DNA of 64,000 nt from Taxillus chinensis. Taxonomy: Eukaryota > Streptophyta > Magnoliopsida > Santalales > Loranthaceae. The stretch lies in NCBI GenBank assembly GCA_023512835.1, contig CM042086.1, positions 1,901,799-1,965,798 on the forward strand. Direction: 5' to 3'. Each line of letters begins with the position of its first letter. The first letter of the stretch is position 1. Below the pieces are notes generated by a model that was not told where the DNA came from, did no database searches, and worked only from the letters and a program-made list of their open reading frames with translations. A program made the translations under genes and the position numbers. Shown here piece by piece: positions 1 to 13,489 of the stretch.

Positions 1-546
1 TTGCACGCATCGCATCCACCAAAGTCACTGGCAAATGTGCCAAGGTGAAGTATCCGAGGATGGGACAGAGTGATATTATAGGAGTTGTAAGGAGTGCATA
101 AGATGAGTTTGGTTCCTCCGAACTCACATGTACACAACAAGGGCGCTGTGAAATCAAATGAGGGAAGATGTCACTCCCCGAATAGCATGATGTTGGCAGG
201 CGTCTCCCAAGTGGCGCAAGTGCACGCTACTTGCAGAGGAGCTAGGCGAAAAGCACAATTTGGTACAGACAAGATAGGCTCCTTGTATGGGAAATCAGTG
301 AAACCCTTCCGGAGTTCAAACGTATCGACCCAATTAAATGTGAAAAGTATGTCGCTAGTCGATGACTTGACATGAAGAAGAAACTTAATCATTCCTACAT
401 AAATTGATCGGGAACTGAAGTCATTCTCTTGATGAGCACAAGACAGGATAAAATTAGTTTACGTGTGCCCTAATTGGTATAGCTTACTCAGAGCATCCAC
501 CGGGGTAACCGAATGCCAAACGGATAAAAATCTTGACCCCACAACA
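1..546 (+). mobile_element. TRIM retrotransposon, 3' part (internal end plus 3' LTR), cut by window start
   Basis: Positions 1-168 match the internal region of the better-preserved TRIM at 56991-57287 (shared start TTGCACGCATCGC at 57121). A purine-rich tract (GAGGGAAGA) directly precedes a 378-bp LTR at 169-546 that starts TGTCACTCCCC and ends with a decayed CTTGACCCCACAACA, against CCTGATCCCGTGACA in the other copy. No coding capacity is visible; the small ORFs here are chance. The 5' LTR and primer-binding site lie outside the window. It is more diverged than the 57-kb copy. Confidence 0.7.
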
Positions 547-949
547 TTATGCTGGCATTCACACCGTCCTTACCGAACTCAATCCTTAGCCCTGCACATA
601 TACATTTTCTTTTTTAATTTCTCACACTGGCAGCCGGAATCAACAGTCAGGAAATTTAAGTTTTACAAAACCAATTCTAGGAGATAAATACACGGAGTTT
701 TTTTTTACAAAACTACACCTTATATTCAGCTCAAATCAAATTTCATTATATTCATAAATCATAAGCTATACATATAATGACCAAAAAAAACATAAATAGA
801 AATTCAAAAGACATAATATTGGAAGACTAACTGGCCCTTAACTCCATGCTTCATCATTTGTACTTGGGTATTAGATTTTCATTTCGTCGGCTTCGGAGTT
901 CATCTTCCCCCGCTGTGCAAAGCGTCAGTCCTGGCTCACTACAAAGTTA
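547..949. other. 3' flank of the TPR gene, no gene seen
   Basis: AT-rich sequence between the TRIM remnant and the stop codon of the minus-strand TPR gene. It probably contains that gene's 3' UTR; a poly(A) site cannot be placed with confidence. Confidence 0.4.
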
Positions 950-3900
950 TCATCGCCTTGAGTAGCGGTCGACAAGAGCCTTGGCTTTCTCTGGAGCAAG
1001 GAATCGGGCCTGTACGGGAAAGCAACAAGGTATGGCTTCACGAGTGACCCATGCAGTATATGCCATGTCATGCATTGATGTGGAATCGTGTAGTTATAAC
1101 TCGACGATGAATTACTTGGGTATATACTTCTACACAACAGCAGGTGGACACAATGAAAATACATTCATATGCTCACCTGTATAAACATCCTCTCAGCTTC
1201 TCCAATTTTCCCATTTTCTTTCAGAATAATTCCCTGCAAAATAAATCATTTTGAAATGTATCTCACGGAACAATAATTGGATGTCCATTGGAAAATGGAA
1301 AGCAATATCCTCTAACTTAACATTCTGTAATTCTTAACATTTCAAGTTACTACAAGCTAATCCATATCACTCTTTCACTTGCCAGAACAAGGTGCAACGT
1401 CTCTGTTACTTACAAACAACGCCTCTTTCCTCAATACTCCGATTTAGAGATTTATTATAATTAATACACATTCAATATCTGTGGGAGTATTATGGTAGTA
1501 CAAATCAGTGTCAGTTTGTGAAGTGTCATAGCATTTTGTATCGACTCTGGAGCAGCGTCGACTTATCTGACTAAACCACAAATAGTGTTCATTTGAGAAG
1601 AGAAAGACAATACCTTTGCTAAGAAGCCCCGGAAGTCATTCGGGTAACTGGAGATAAGCTGATTGTATACTGCTATGGCATCACTCACATGTCCCCAGTC
1701 TGAGTAGGCTTTTCCAAGAAGCAAGTTGACCTGAAAAAGAAAAGATAATGGATGAAATTAAATAAGAAGGGATTGCAGACAAGCTAGGTGTCTATTGTTT
1801 AAAATTGTGGAATTTTTACTTGTAATTGAATTTCATGGCACCATTTCTGTAAGACTTGATCATGTATTGCATTAATTGAGGATTAACTCACTTGAATGGG
1901 GTCAATCTTCTCTGAGTCTGCTCCATCCATTGCAGTACTGTCAGACTTAACAATACCGTCAACAGATTTTTCACTCAAATTTTTACGAGATGCTAAAAGG
2001 ATTTGAACAGCCTGCATAGGAAAAGGATACAGAATCTCATACTAGGTTACACACAGCTAGATCATGTTTGAATTATGAGGACGACTAGATCAATATCATA
2101 TTCATTTAAATTAGAAATTTATACTAGCAAAACTAAGAACTGGAGTTCAACAATGCTTTCGATCAAATCTCTACTAAACTCAACTATAGTAAACATACTA
2201 TTACCTACTAATCACAACTATTACCACAATCACATTTTAGATACCCCAACTAGTTTTAACTAGTAGGTTCTCTTGAGTTCTTCCTCTAGATTAGGTTGTT
2301 GGTTTGTTGATTATTACTTCTGAAATTCTTTATCAACGGAAAGTAAAATACAAGAATGAAAAGAAAGATTTATATACACTGGTTAAAACTTGACCTACTC
2401 CATGATTGATAAGGCTTCAACTTACATTAACAAAATCCATTATCAATAGCTATAACTATTATACAAACAAAGTCCACAACCCTTTGAACCATCATCTTTG
2501 TTGTTTGAAGCGAGTTTCTCCTATTTAAAGTGTGCTCCGTTGTTCGAAGCAGATCTCCTTTCATTTGAACCAAGCCTACTATATACTGAATCAATCTTCA
2601 AGTGTTCGAACGTAGTCTTTCACTTGTTCAAACCAGTCTTCATTGTTCGAACCGAGCCTTTTACTTGTTTGAACTTACTTCAGTGTTCGAACCAAGCTTC
2701 AGATGTTCGAACTAAGCTTCCAGGCTCGAAGTGACTCTATTCTATCCAAATTTAATGTTATCCCAACAAGTAGTCATTAACTCACTATTGACCTCCATTT
2801 TGGTCGGTCTCACCTAAGGGTTGAATCTTGTAGACTAAGGTTGATTTTTAACTCTGCTACCATATCCTTAACATAAAATCAACTAATCCTTTAACAACCA
2901 TTGTGTTTATATTAAATTAAACTCCTTTATAATGTTATTTAACCATGAATATCCTTAGTAATATTTGCTTGTCAACCAAAGTAAGACTGTTGATAACAAT
3001 TATAATAATTACAACACTAGGACAGAGTACTAACAACAGCTTACCAATAAGTTTATCTACATTTACAGTTTTAAAATACTTTTTGCTTCCCTGTACAAAT
3101 ATATATTATAATAGATTCTCTAAATCAAACTCTATATTATTAAAATAATAATTTATATTACTTATTTTATTTAATAATATTTTTTTTATAATTTAATATG
3201 AAATAAAAGTTAATATTATTGGGAACGTAAAAGAAAAAGGTGAGAGAAATTTTTTAGATATAATTTAATAATTATAAGGACAAATAATGTTTCTCAATAT
3301 ATTAAGAAACACTGCACAAACCTCATGGAGAAAATTAAATATAGAGTATCTGCTATAGGAATGATTTTATAACTTTTTAATTTTTTTTTCTTAAATTTAA
3401 GAAAACGAACTTCTATAGGGAATCTGCTACTAGTGCTCTAACAAATTCAATATTATAACTTTTCGCCAATGGTCTAATTAATGCCTATCCATTTTTTTCT
3501 AAAAAATTCATGCACAAAAAATAGAAAACTAACATATTTACCAAGTTTTTAAAAACAAAATATAAGAAAATGTTCAAAAGAACATCAGGCATGGAAGGCA
3601 AGAGATAAACAAATATACAAGAAATTACACATCAACTAAAGCACTAGCAGGTCCACACTAGCCATTCCAACCTACTGGAGTTCAAAAACATCGACTAATT
3701 CAGCTTCTAATAAAATCCCACATTCTCAAAAAATGAGAATAAATTCAGTCAAATTTATCCCATAGATGAGGAGAGGACTAAGGTTCTCTCGCAAATGGTT
3801 ATGAAATGAAGAATAACAAAACATAATAATAAAAATGAAGAAAAAAAATTATAAAGTATTGCAGAACAAGTAAGCCGTATGATTACACTAGGTTAATGAC

Positions 3901-6900
3901 AAACCTCATCTGGTTTATGAGCAGCAAGCAATGCATTTGTAAGGCCACGCAAAACTTCAAAATTAATAGTCTTAGACACCTGTCAAGTATAAAAAACACA
4001 AATATGAACTCATGCTGATGCAGTCCTTCAGAATAAACAGAATAAAAAGGAATTTTTCAATAATGGAAATACAGATTGCAGCTTCTCTGCTTCAAAATTT
4101 ACACAAAAAAGAATTGCCTCTGCTTTTGGGGAAGACAAAAACATAGTGTTGTGTCTGAGTGGGTCAGTGAAGGTGGGGGAAGCCTCAACAGCAGAAGTTA
4201 TCAATTAAGATCAACTATTGAATCGCCTGATGCAGTATAACATTCATTCAATCTTCATGATCTATTTCCTTAAAAAAAAACATGGTCTCTCTGCTTTTGG
4301 AGAAGACATAAACATAGTGTATGAGAATCAGCCGGTGAGGATGGGGGGAAGCCTCTCCAGCAGAAGTTACCAACTAACTTGAATCATCTAATGCAGTATA
4401 ACATTCATTCAGTATTCATAATTTATTTCCTAAAAAATATTTTGTTTTGATGTCTGCAAAGGTTTTAAGATTATAATTTCATAAGGACACTTAAAAGAAA
4501 ACTTAATTCCTGAAAAAAAATGACGCAAGCTTCACATCTAAATAACATTAATCAAGAATGGAGTTAGCAGGAAAAAACAAATCAGATTACAAAGTCATTT
4601 GTTTCTTTTAATACAAAGTGGTAATACTTTTTGCAACCCCCCCCCCCCCCCTCTCTCTCTCTATATATATATAGATGCATATATACATATAGATAGATAG
4701 ATAGATTACTACACTCAATCTGACATTTGAAGTAAAACTTCAACAAAAAGCATAACAGAAGTCTAAGAGAATTCACATTGGTGTGATAATTCGAACAACT
4801 AACAAAAAATGTGACTGTAGACATTTAAGGTATCCTCACGGTTGTAGCACTCTTATATGCAGCAGCACTGCCTTCATAATCTTTGAGTTCGTATTTAACT
4901 TCTCCAAGCAAACGGAAAGCATCAGAATCACTTCTTTTATCCTGTACAATGCAACAGATTAGTACACATGAAGTTAAACAACTCAACTGCTATAGAAGTT
5001 TCAAAGATGCTTAACATGTCATGAATAGAAATAGGCACATGGCCTCAATCAATATCTATAGCAGAGAAGACAAAAACCTTCACCAAGTCCTCAAGGAGAG
5101 ATTCTGCCCGAGAATAGTCCCCTAATTCAGCCAAGGTAACCGCAGCTCCCTGAAATTTTAATTTGATGAACGAAAAGAATAGGCACATGCAAAAAAACAA
5201 CAAACAGTTTGTTGTAAAACAAAAAGATGTTCAAAAAAACAATTATCATCAGGAAACCACTCTCTCTCTATATATATATAACAATAACAACAGAACAAAA
5301 TATAATAATTATGATTCCCCTATTCAGTGAAAGTAGCCAACACTACTGAAAATACAAAAATGTAAGAGATTATTATTATTAGGTTGATTAATATTAGTAA
5401 TATTAAAGTTGTTGGTAATGTTAGAGTTTTAAGGAATACAAAAGTTTTGAGAGTCGCAGAGTCCTTTTGTTGATTAAAGCTTCCATATTGTTACTCTATT
5501 TATTGTAGGGCCTCATTAAATTTTCATCTTGAAAGATGTGGCATGAACCAATCACAAGTAGGCTAATGTGTGAATGAGTTCAAACTGTTTTCTAAATGTG
5601 TGTCAATGTCATCTCATATAGATAGTTGATGAAGTGTCCAAAAAGGTTTTAATTATTCAAATGTAGTATTTAAAAAAAAATTATTCTATGTACTCTTAAT
5701 AAGTCAACACAACCTTACAGGTTTTTGTTTTGTGATGCAAGTTCAAGCAAAGAAATTTAAAGACAATTATGAGACTTCTTGCTTGTGAATAAGCTAGCTC
5801 ATGGACATAAAAAATCTCAAACGTGATTAATTCATAAAATGAGGTTTTGGTTTGGCTAATTTCAAACTAGTTATCATGTTTAGTTTTGCACTACCATTTG
5901 CTATGCATGATAGTGAAGTTACATAAATCTTTTTAAAAATATTAAAAAGAAGAAGAAAGAAGTGACACGACTCCCAAAACCAAAAACAAAAACCTTTACG
6001 AACATTATATCAGACAATTCAAAAGAAATTGGCCAGATAAGCCAAAAATAGGCCTTTCCCCCTAATTGCTAAAACTAGGCATCAGGGAGCCTAAAGATAC
6101 AATGAGGCTTGTTGGGCCCTATCATGCCAATAATGGGTCTCATTGAGCGGCAGCATGCCAATAACGGGCCTGTTTGGGCCACTTGATTTCCATTATGAAC
6201 ACGAATGGGCCTAAATGTAATCCATTATGAGCCTGACTGACCCTTTCTAAAACCAATTTAGACTACAAGATTCAAGTTTCAATCCTGATTGGGCATTTAT
6301 ATAGCTCATTAAGGGAAATAATCTTTTGGGGCCTATGAGAGGTTAAACCAACTACCAACCTTAGCACCCCAAATTATGGTTCGCAATATTGGCCAAGATG
6401 TCCGTATCGCCAGTTATCGATACCTGATTGAAATGGCCGAGATGTCCGTATCTCGGCTGTTTCAATCAAGTATCGGTAGCTGACGAAACAAGATCTAGGG
6501 ACGAGATAGCAAAACGGTAGAACACGTTCATCTCGCCCAAGTTATCAGTCGATACGCCACGCGATGCCGCTATATGATATACTCGTCTTGTCTCGGACGA
6601 TATTTTGACATTGACTAGCGAGCTTCCGATGCCCTCATCCAACGGGAAGGCACCAACTCACAATGTATGCTGTAAAAGGCATGTTGACGCAACCCTTTGG
6701 ACACACATAAGAGGCAGCCTTCAACTTCGGGGTCATGCGGGCAGTCGCCTTCTATCATCAATTCAAGTCGTCATCGTCGTTGTCGATCGATGTCTGTCCA
6801 ACCCACACTCCGAGAGTGGTGTCATGTCTTGTTTATATGCTGTGATCAAACTTATGACTGTGATTATTTAGTTTATGGTAGGTATCGATAATTAATTTAT

Positions 6901-9900
6901 ATTAATTATTAAAATATTAATTGATAATTAATAATTAATTAGTATATTAATTGATAGCTAATTATATATATTAATTATTAAGTATACCTTTAATAGATAT
7001 AAAAAATTAATAATTATAATCTTATAAAAATAATTATTAATACATGAAATAATATAATTTAGAGTAATTAGTTTTAATTATTAATAATGATAAATGTACT
7101 AAAAATGTATTTACTAATATTATTAGTTAAATGTTAATAAAAATTTCATATGTTATATTATAAATCATGAAAATATAATAATATATATATTTTAATACTT
7201 CAATAAAACACTAACGCTTTTTTTTATATAATAACTCATATTATGTTATTTAAATTATATATTTACATTGTTTAATTATTCAAATGTGATTGTTTGAATT
7301 TTTTCTAATTTTTCTATGATTTTTTTTAAAATGATTAAATATTATTTCATGCCTAAAGTTACAACTTACCCGAGATGTAACAAGTTGTTTGCGACCACGA
7401 CATGATGACTACCACAACCGCAACTGCGAACCATGCCTCAAATCCCCAAATCAAACCAATTGAAACCTTGAATTTAAATCTACATGCTCCTAGTGTCCTA
7501 ACTAAATGCTCCCTTTCAATGCACATGCATAACCAAAGAAACTCCATCAACTTCTACACTCTATCCATTGGGATCATCACCTACATAACTCTATATAAGA
7601 AATATAAGAAGGTGCCATTTCAGCCCAAATCAAAGTAAGTGACCAACAACCAAGCAAAATAAAAAATTCGTTTCCACAAGTGAATTACAATAAGCTAAAT
7701 TAGTTGACAACTAAGTAGAAACTTGTCAAATACATTTCAGTTTTTATTTTAAATAATCACATGTAACAGTTGTATTATCCTAACAGAAATTCAAACTTAC
7801 TTCAAGTGCAATTGGATCTTTCGGGGTGATAGTCAGGGTTTCTTCATATTGTCTCAGCCTAGCCTGAAACAGTTTAAAATTAAACAAAAACGCACACTGA
7901 TAGGATATTTGCAATCCTAAATGAAAACACAAAAATTACAAGAATAAACCTCACAAGACAAATTAATGGCAACAGAAGGTAATACAGAGACTTTGAAAGG
8001 AATAAATGGAAAACATAAGCCACAACAAACATAAAACAGCACTCATGTTCACATGCTGCATACAGTCAAGCCCGACCAGTATGAAATCAATGTGTACAAA
8101 GCCATCCCCAATCCCCAAATACAAGAACATAACAGGCACCGAATTCATGGATTGCCTCTTAGATGCATCTCTCAGTGATCTACAGTTAGAGATATTGATA
8201 AAAGGGATCAAAAGATGCATCTATAGAACTTTCATGTGCCTATCCATTTAAAAAGCTTCCAAGCTGAAACAAAAAAAAGTGAAAAGTATGCCAAGTCATC
8301 AATAACCAGAGCATTCACTGGAAAAATTTTAGATACCCCTCTTATCAGAGCATGGAAAGTCAAGATATGCATGGAAGTGAATACTTTTCACAGACAAAAA
8401 TAAATAATACTGTGCTAACAAAATTTTAAGTCTTTAAACCACTAAAACCTATTGTAAAGTCAGTTTTCCAAATCATAATAGCCTTACCTTCCTGCTTATT
8501 TTTTTTAATCAGAACTCAGAAAGAGGGAAATTGGGTGAAAAACCCCCCATATAGCATAACAAAATGGCAAATGCATCTTAGCTGAGTAATGAAAAATCCA
8601 AATGGAATGGCGAAATGCAATTGCAGGAGTACAAACAATGAGGCCTACTTTAAGCTCAGTTGTTTTTTAGATGATCAAGCAGTAGCTAAATCTTAAGGCA
8701 CAGGCTTTCACATTAATTAATTAAAATGGTAAGGAAACAACAGTTTCACCTGAAGAGCAACTTTCTCTTCTTTTGACAGTTTACTCTCTGCCACAGCAGC
8801 TTCCTCACTGGGACCAGTGCTGATAATGAAAGGCCCAATTCAAAAATTATTATTGAGAATTTCATTAGACATACATTATGTAATATGTAACATGTAACAT
8901 GTAAATAAATAAATGCCATACTTGAGGCCACCAAAACATAATTTTCTCATAAACATTAAATCTTCTATACTATGGTGATCATATTGTATATCAGGGACTA
9001 AATTAATGCAGCTATTTCAAGTAAATTGCCAAAAGCCTGGGAATCATACAGATGAGAAGAGAGTGACCGTGAAATGGCAAGCTAATAAATTAGGCTATTG
9101 GGAGATCCATAAACTCTCTTTCAGAAGTCATACTAAAGTTACATCAGCATAAGTTTGTAATCCCTTCCTCCCCTAGCCACTTAAATTACTTATCTTTGTC
9201 AGATCAGACAATGGAGTACATATGGTTATTTAGAAACAACAAACACACACACACAGAGACGTTCTGTTTCTGTTTGAGGAAGTTTACTATATGAACAAAT
9301 CATAAATAAAAATAGTCTGTGTGAAAGTGAAACACAATACAACACATACAGTACATTGTAGAATTAACTGTATTCATGAAAAAAGATAAGATCTACGACC
9401 TCCAGCTGCCCAGCCTCATACCTTTCAGAGGGAAGAAAATCTCCAAGAGCAAAAAGCAAACCAAAGACCACAACAGCAACACCAACTCCAACCTATTCCA
9501 TCTTAGAACTTCATTAAGTGATTCCTGTTCAGGAAAAGAAAAAAGAGAAAGAAAAACAATCCCAGATGTGCATTTTCTCAATTAGGGAAAAAATTGACTA
9601 GTGCAAAATGTTCACCTTAGTGCCAATTCCAATTGATTTATCCTTGGGTTCAACCGGTGCATCATAATCAATTGGCCCATATTCTTTGTTTTCAGCTGCC
9701 TTTCTCTGCTCAATGGCTGATCTATATAATACATAACAAACCAGAATTCATTTATTGAGGCAGCTACCACGGTAAATAATTCTCCTCAACCAAATTGAAA
9801 AATCATTTTACATCCATATGGGTTCTTTTCATTAACTAGTGTGATATGTACCTTGGCCCAAGTTTCCATTAATCATGTCATTATTCAAAGAATCAATATG

Positions 9901-11279
9901 AAAGGTTTTCATAGTATCAGATTAAATAATGAAAACACAGCCTAGTAAAAAAATCAGAAAATAAATTGAGACAAGATATAACTTGTAATCTTTTGCAAAA
10001 CGGTGGACCCATTATATGCATACCCTTTTTAAAAACGGTGGACCCATTATGAATTCATCTTAATTTAAAATTAATAAAATTTTGAAAACTATTTTTTCCA
10101 TAGCTATTTTTAAAAATTATTTTTAGCTGTTTTTTATTTTTAAATCTAAACTCAATTTTGGTGAAAGATTCAAATAATTTTTTTATTTTTTAACTATTTA
10201 TGACTTGAACTCATCATATTTTATTTTTTTAATTTTTCGACTCAATTTTTAAAAATATATACTCTTTTTAAAACATATTTTTTCCCTACCAATCAGAAAT
10301 TATTTTTAAATTACAATTCAATACAAACTCTAACAAAATACAAAAATCAAAATTCGTACCAAACATATCTTTAACTCTTTTTTTTTCTAATCATACCCTT
10401 ATAAGATTAATTTATAATAATGGCATTGTTTACTTTTTTATTAATAATCTTATCAAACCCAAATTGTTTCTTTTTTTTTTACACGACACCCATCTGAACA
10501 CTCTACCACCTACTATGACTTCAGTTTCATCACGGAACAATAACAAACAAAGTAATAATAATAGTGATGAATCGATGATGGAAACATGAATTAATATATA
10601 TATATATATAATATTACATTTTGAAAGAAAAGAATAATAATATTATTATTATTAAAAAAACGTGTGGTGAGATAAATAAAGTGAAATAGAATAATGAATG
10701 CACCGTCTAACTGCGTCCAAACGTTCATCAAACTGCGCATCCAACACACTGCCTTTACGTTTTCCGCCAGATGAGGACCTCAAGGCGGGTGCCTCTACGA
10801 TAGAAGAGATTCCCGTCAGTGCCAGTCATAAATTCGATGGAGGGTATGAAACACAAAAGTGGTTTAGATGTCTGGAGGTATCGATGGAACACGAATGAAT
10901 GAATATGACATATGTGGCGTGTGAATTTTGAGGGAGGGGGGAGGCACTTACGAGGAGGAGGTATGGTGCGAGGATTTGTTGTGGATGTCCTACACCACCC
11001 ACCGTATTACATTATGCATATGTGTATAATCCATATATATATATATATATATCAGATCAAAGGTGGAGAAAACAAGTAACCGAATTGAAATGGGGAATGA
11101 ACAAATGACAGAAAGAAGTACCTTTGGTTGTTGTTGTTGTTGTCTTTGTTTGAGGATTGACGTCCGAAACCCCGTCCGGGCGGGGTGTTTGAAGAATCGG
11201 AAGAGCAACACACCCGAAGATGAGTTAGTACGTTGGCTGTTGTTCCCGTTCCCACTCCCACTCCCACTCCCACCCACAT
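950..11279 (-). CDS. plastid-type tetratricopeptide-repeat protein with one membrane segment
   Basis: Twelve exons close in phase to a 356-aa protein: 11122-11279, 9616-9721, 9422-9492, 8750-8819, 7801-7863, 5078-5149, 4840-4941, 3905-3979, 1892-2011, 1614-1730, 1177-1233, 950-1009 (TGA at 950-952). The ATG at 11279 is the first in the open frame; the codons before it are not ATG. Residues 1-52 are Gly/Val/Thr/Ser-rich, Arg-containing and acid-poor, like a plastid transit peptide. Residues 89-108 (VGVGVAVVVFGLLFALGDFL) form one membrane segment. From about residue 125 on the protein is helical with TPR-like pairs, such as ALEGAAVTLAELGDYSRAESLL and NLLLGKAYSDWGHVSDAIAVYNQLI split across exons. 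From memory it resembles the Arabidopsis TPR protein next to AVP2 (about At1g78915). The role is unknown; TPRs usually hold protein partners, here probably at a thylakoid or envelope membrane (inference). Introns reach 2.6 kb and carry repeats. Confidence 0.88.
2497..2731. repeat. degenerate minisatellite, unit about 20 bp, in a TPR-gene intron
   Basis: About ten imperfect units built on TGTTCGAACCAAGCTTCA, some CT-extended, repeat head to tail, and the core GTTCGAAC recurs throughout. It lies in the intron between exons 1892-2011 and 3905-3979. The open frame across it is a product of the repeat and not a gene. Confidence 0.7.
4118..4445. repeat. tandem duplication, period about 171 bp, intronic
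   Basis: The block starting CTGCTTTTGGGGAAGACA at 4120 recurs at 4291 as CTGCTTTTGGAGAAGACA. Both copies continue through GGGGAAGCCTC, CAGCAGAAGTTA and ATGCAGTATAACATTCATTC. Point differences and short indels show it is not recent. It lies in the intron between exons 3905-3979 and 4840-4941. Confidence 0.75.
4637..4706. repeat. compound microsatellite C(n)-(CT)n-(TA)n-(GATA)n
   Basis: A run of about 15 C is followed directly by CT, TA and GATA repeats within the same TPR-gene intron. It is likely to be polymorphic and prone to sequencing error. Confidence 0.9.
6408..6485. repeat. near-perfect palindrome with 36-bp arms and 6-nt loop
   Basis: The left arm 6408-6443 pairs with 6450-6485 around the loop GTCCGT. 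Thirty of 36 positions pair, and all six mismatches are transitions (C/T or G/A). The inner part is GCCGAGAT / ATCTCGGC. A related module (GGCCAAGATGTCCGTATCG) lies just outside at 6391-6409, and a smaller CGAGAT...ATCTCG stem follows at 6500-6535. It sits in the 2.65-kb TPR-gene intron. It could be a fold-back or MITE-type element; no target-site duplication was found. Confidence 0.8.
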
Positions 11280-12553
<1,274 letters not shown>

Positions 12554-12721
12554 GACTTTAAAAATGATCCAAACCCGGCTTCTACATGTTATTTAGGTAG
12601 GAATTTCAAATCTTCTCATTGGTTATTCTACTTGGTAAACTATTGATGCCACCGTAGCGCTGCCCCTTCCAAATGAAAAGATGTTGGTTATACCTATTAC
12701 AGGGGATATATTCCCTTAAAT

Positions 12722-13120
12722 TCAAAGTATTGTTTTGATTTGTATATCCATATGTGGGGGTGTCACCATTAAACTTAAGAAATAAAAGTTTAAGCTTCCC
12801 GTGATTTCGTTCTTGGTGAGGAATTCAATGATAGGCAAGACAACCGGTGTTGCGGCTAGTAGTGGCCTCCTCAAGTGGGAATGAATGGTGGTTGCCATCG
12901 ATGGTATTTGTGGTTGGTTGGTCCGGAGAGCCTTCAATTCTTCAATAAAGTCTTGAAGGGTTGAGTCAACCTTTTATATCCGGTCATTCACACTTCCAAC
13001 CTTGTCACTGAAGATTTCAAATCCTGACTCGTGACGAGCCAAAATGTCCCTAACCTCGCTCCGAAATTCTGCATTTGATTTTGCATGGGTCTTCATGGAT
13101 CGTTGCTCTAATACCAAATG
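12722..13120 (-). mobile_element. Ty3/gypsy-type remnant: primer-binding site plus start of gag
   Basis: On the minus strand TGGTATTAGAGC at 13105-13116 is one base from the canonical tRNA-Met primer-binding sequence TGGTATCAGAGC. A gag-like start follows, reading MKTHAKSNAEFRSEVRDILA, then ARHESGF, a region with an in-frame stop, and EELKALRTNQPQIPS. Sequence above 13120 (to about 13480) is probably the decayed 5' LTR. No protease, reverse transcriptase or integrase is present, so this is a truncated, dead copy. Confidence 0.55.
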
Positions 13121-13489
13121 ATATGGTCAAGTCACAAAAGAACAGAATTTAACATAGAAGGGAAGGAGAGGCAAGAAGAAGAAGTGTTTAGAGGGATACT
13201 TTCTATATAATCCTATTCAATCCATCATCTACTCTTTTATAGAGAGCTTACAATTCGAATGAGCAATCAAATAAAAACGTGCTAACTGCTAACAATTAGA
13301 TTAAATGCTAACTACTGGCAACGTGCCCACGATCAAGTCATGTGAGACGTGGCTATTTTATTTGCAACTAATTAGAAACAATTAAAGTTGTGGAAGTGCA
13401 CGATGTGATCACATATGCCTGGACGTGGGTTGCCCTGTATGTATGGACATGGTCTTGGTCATTTTCTCTCACACACACATCATTTGAGT

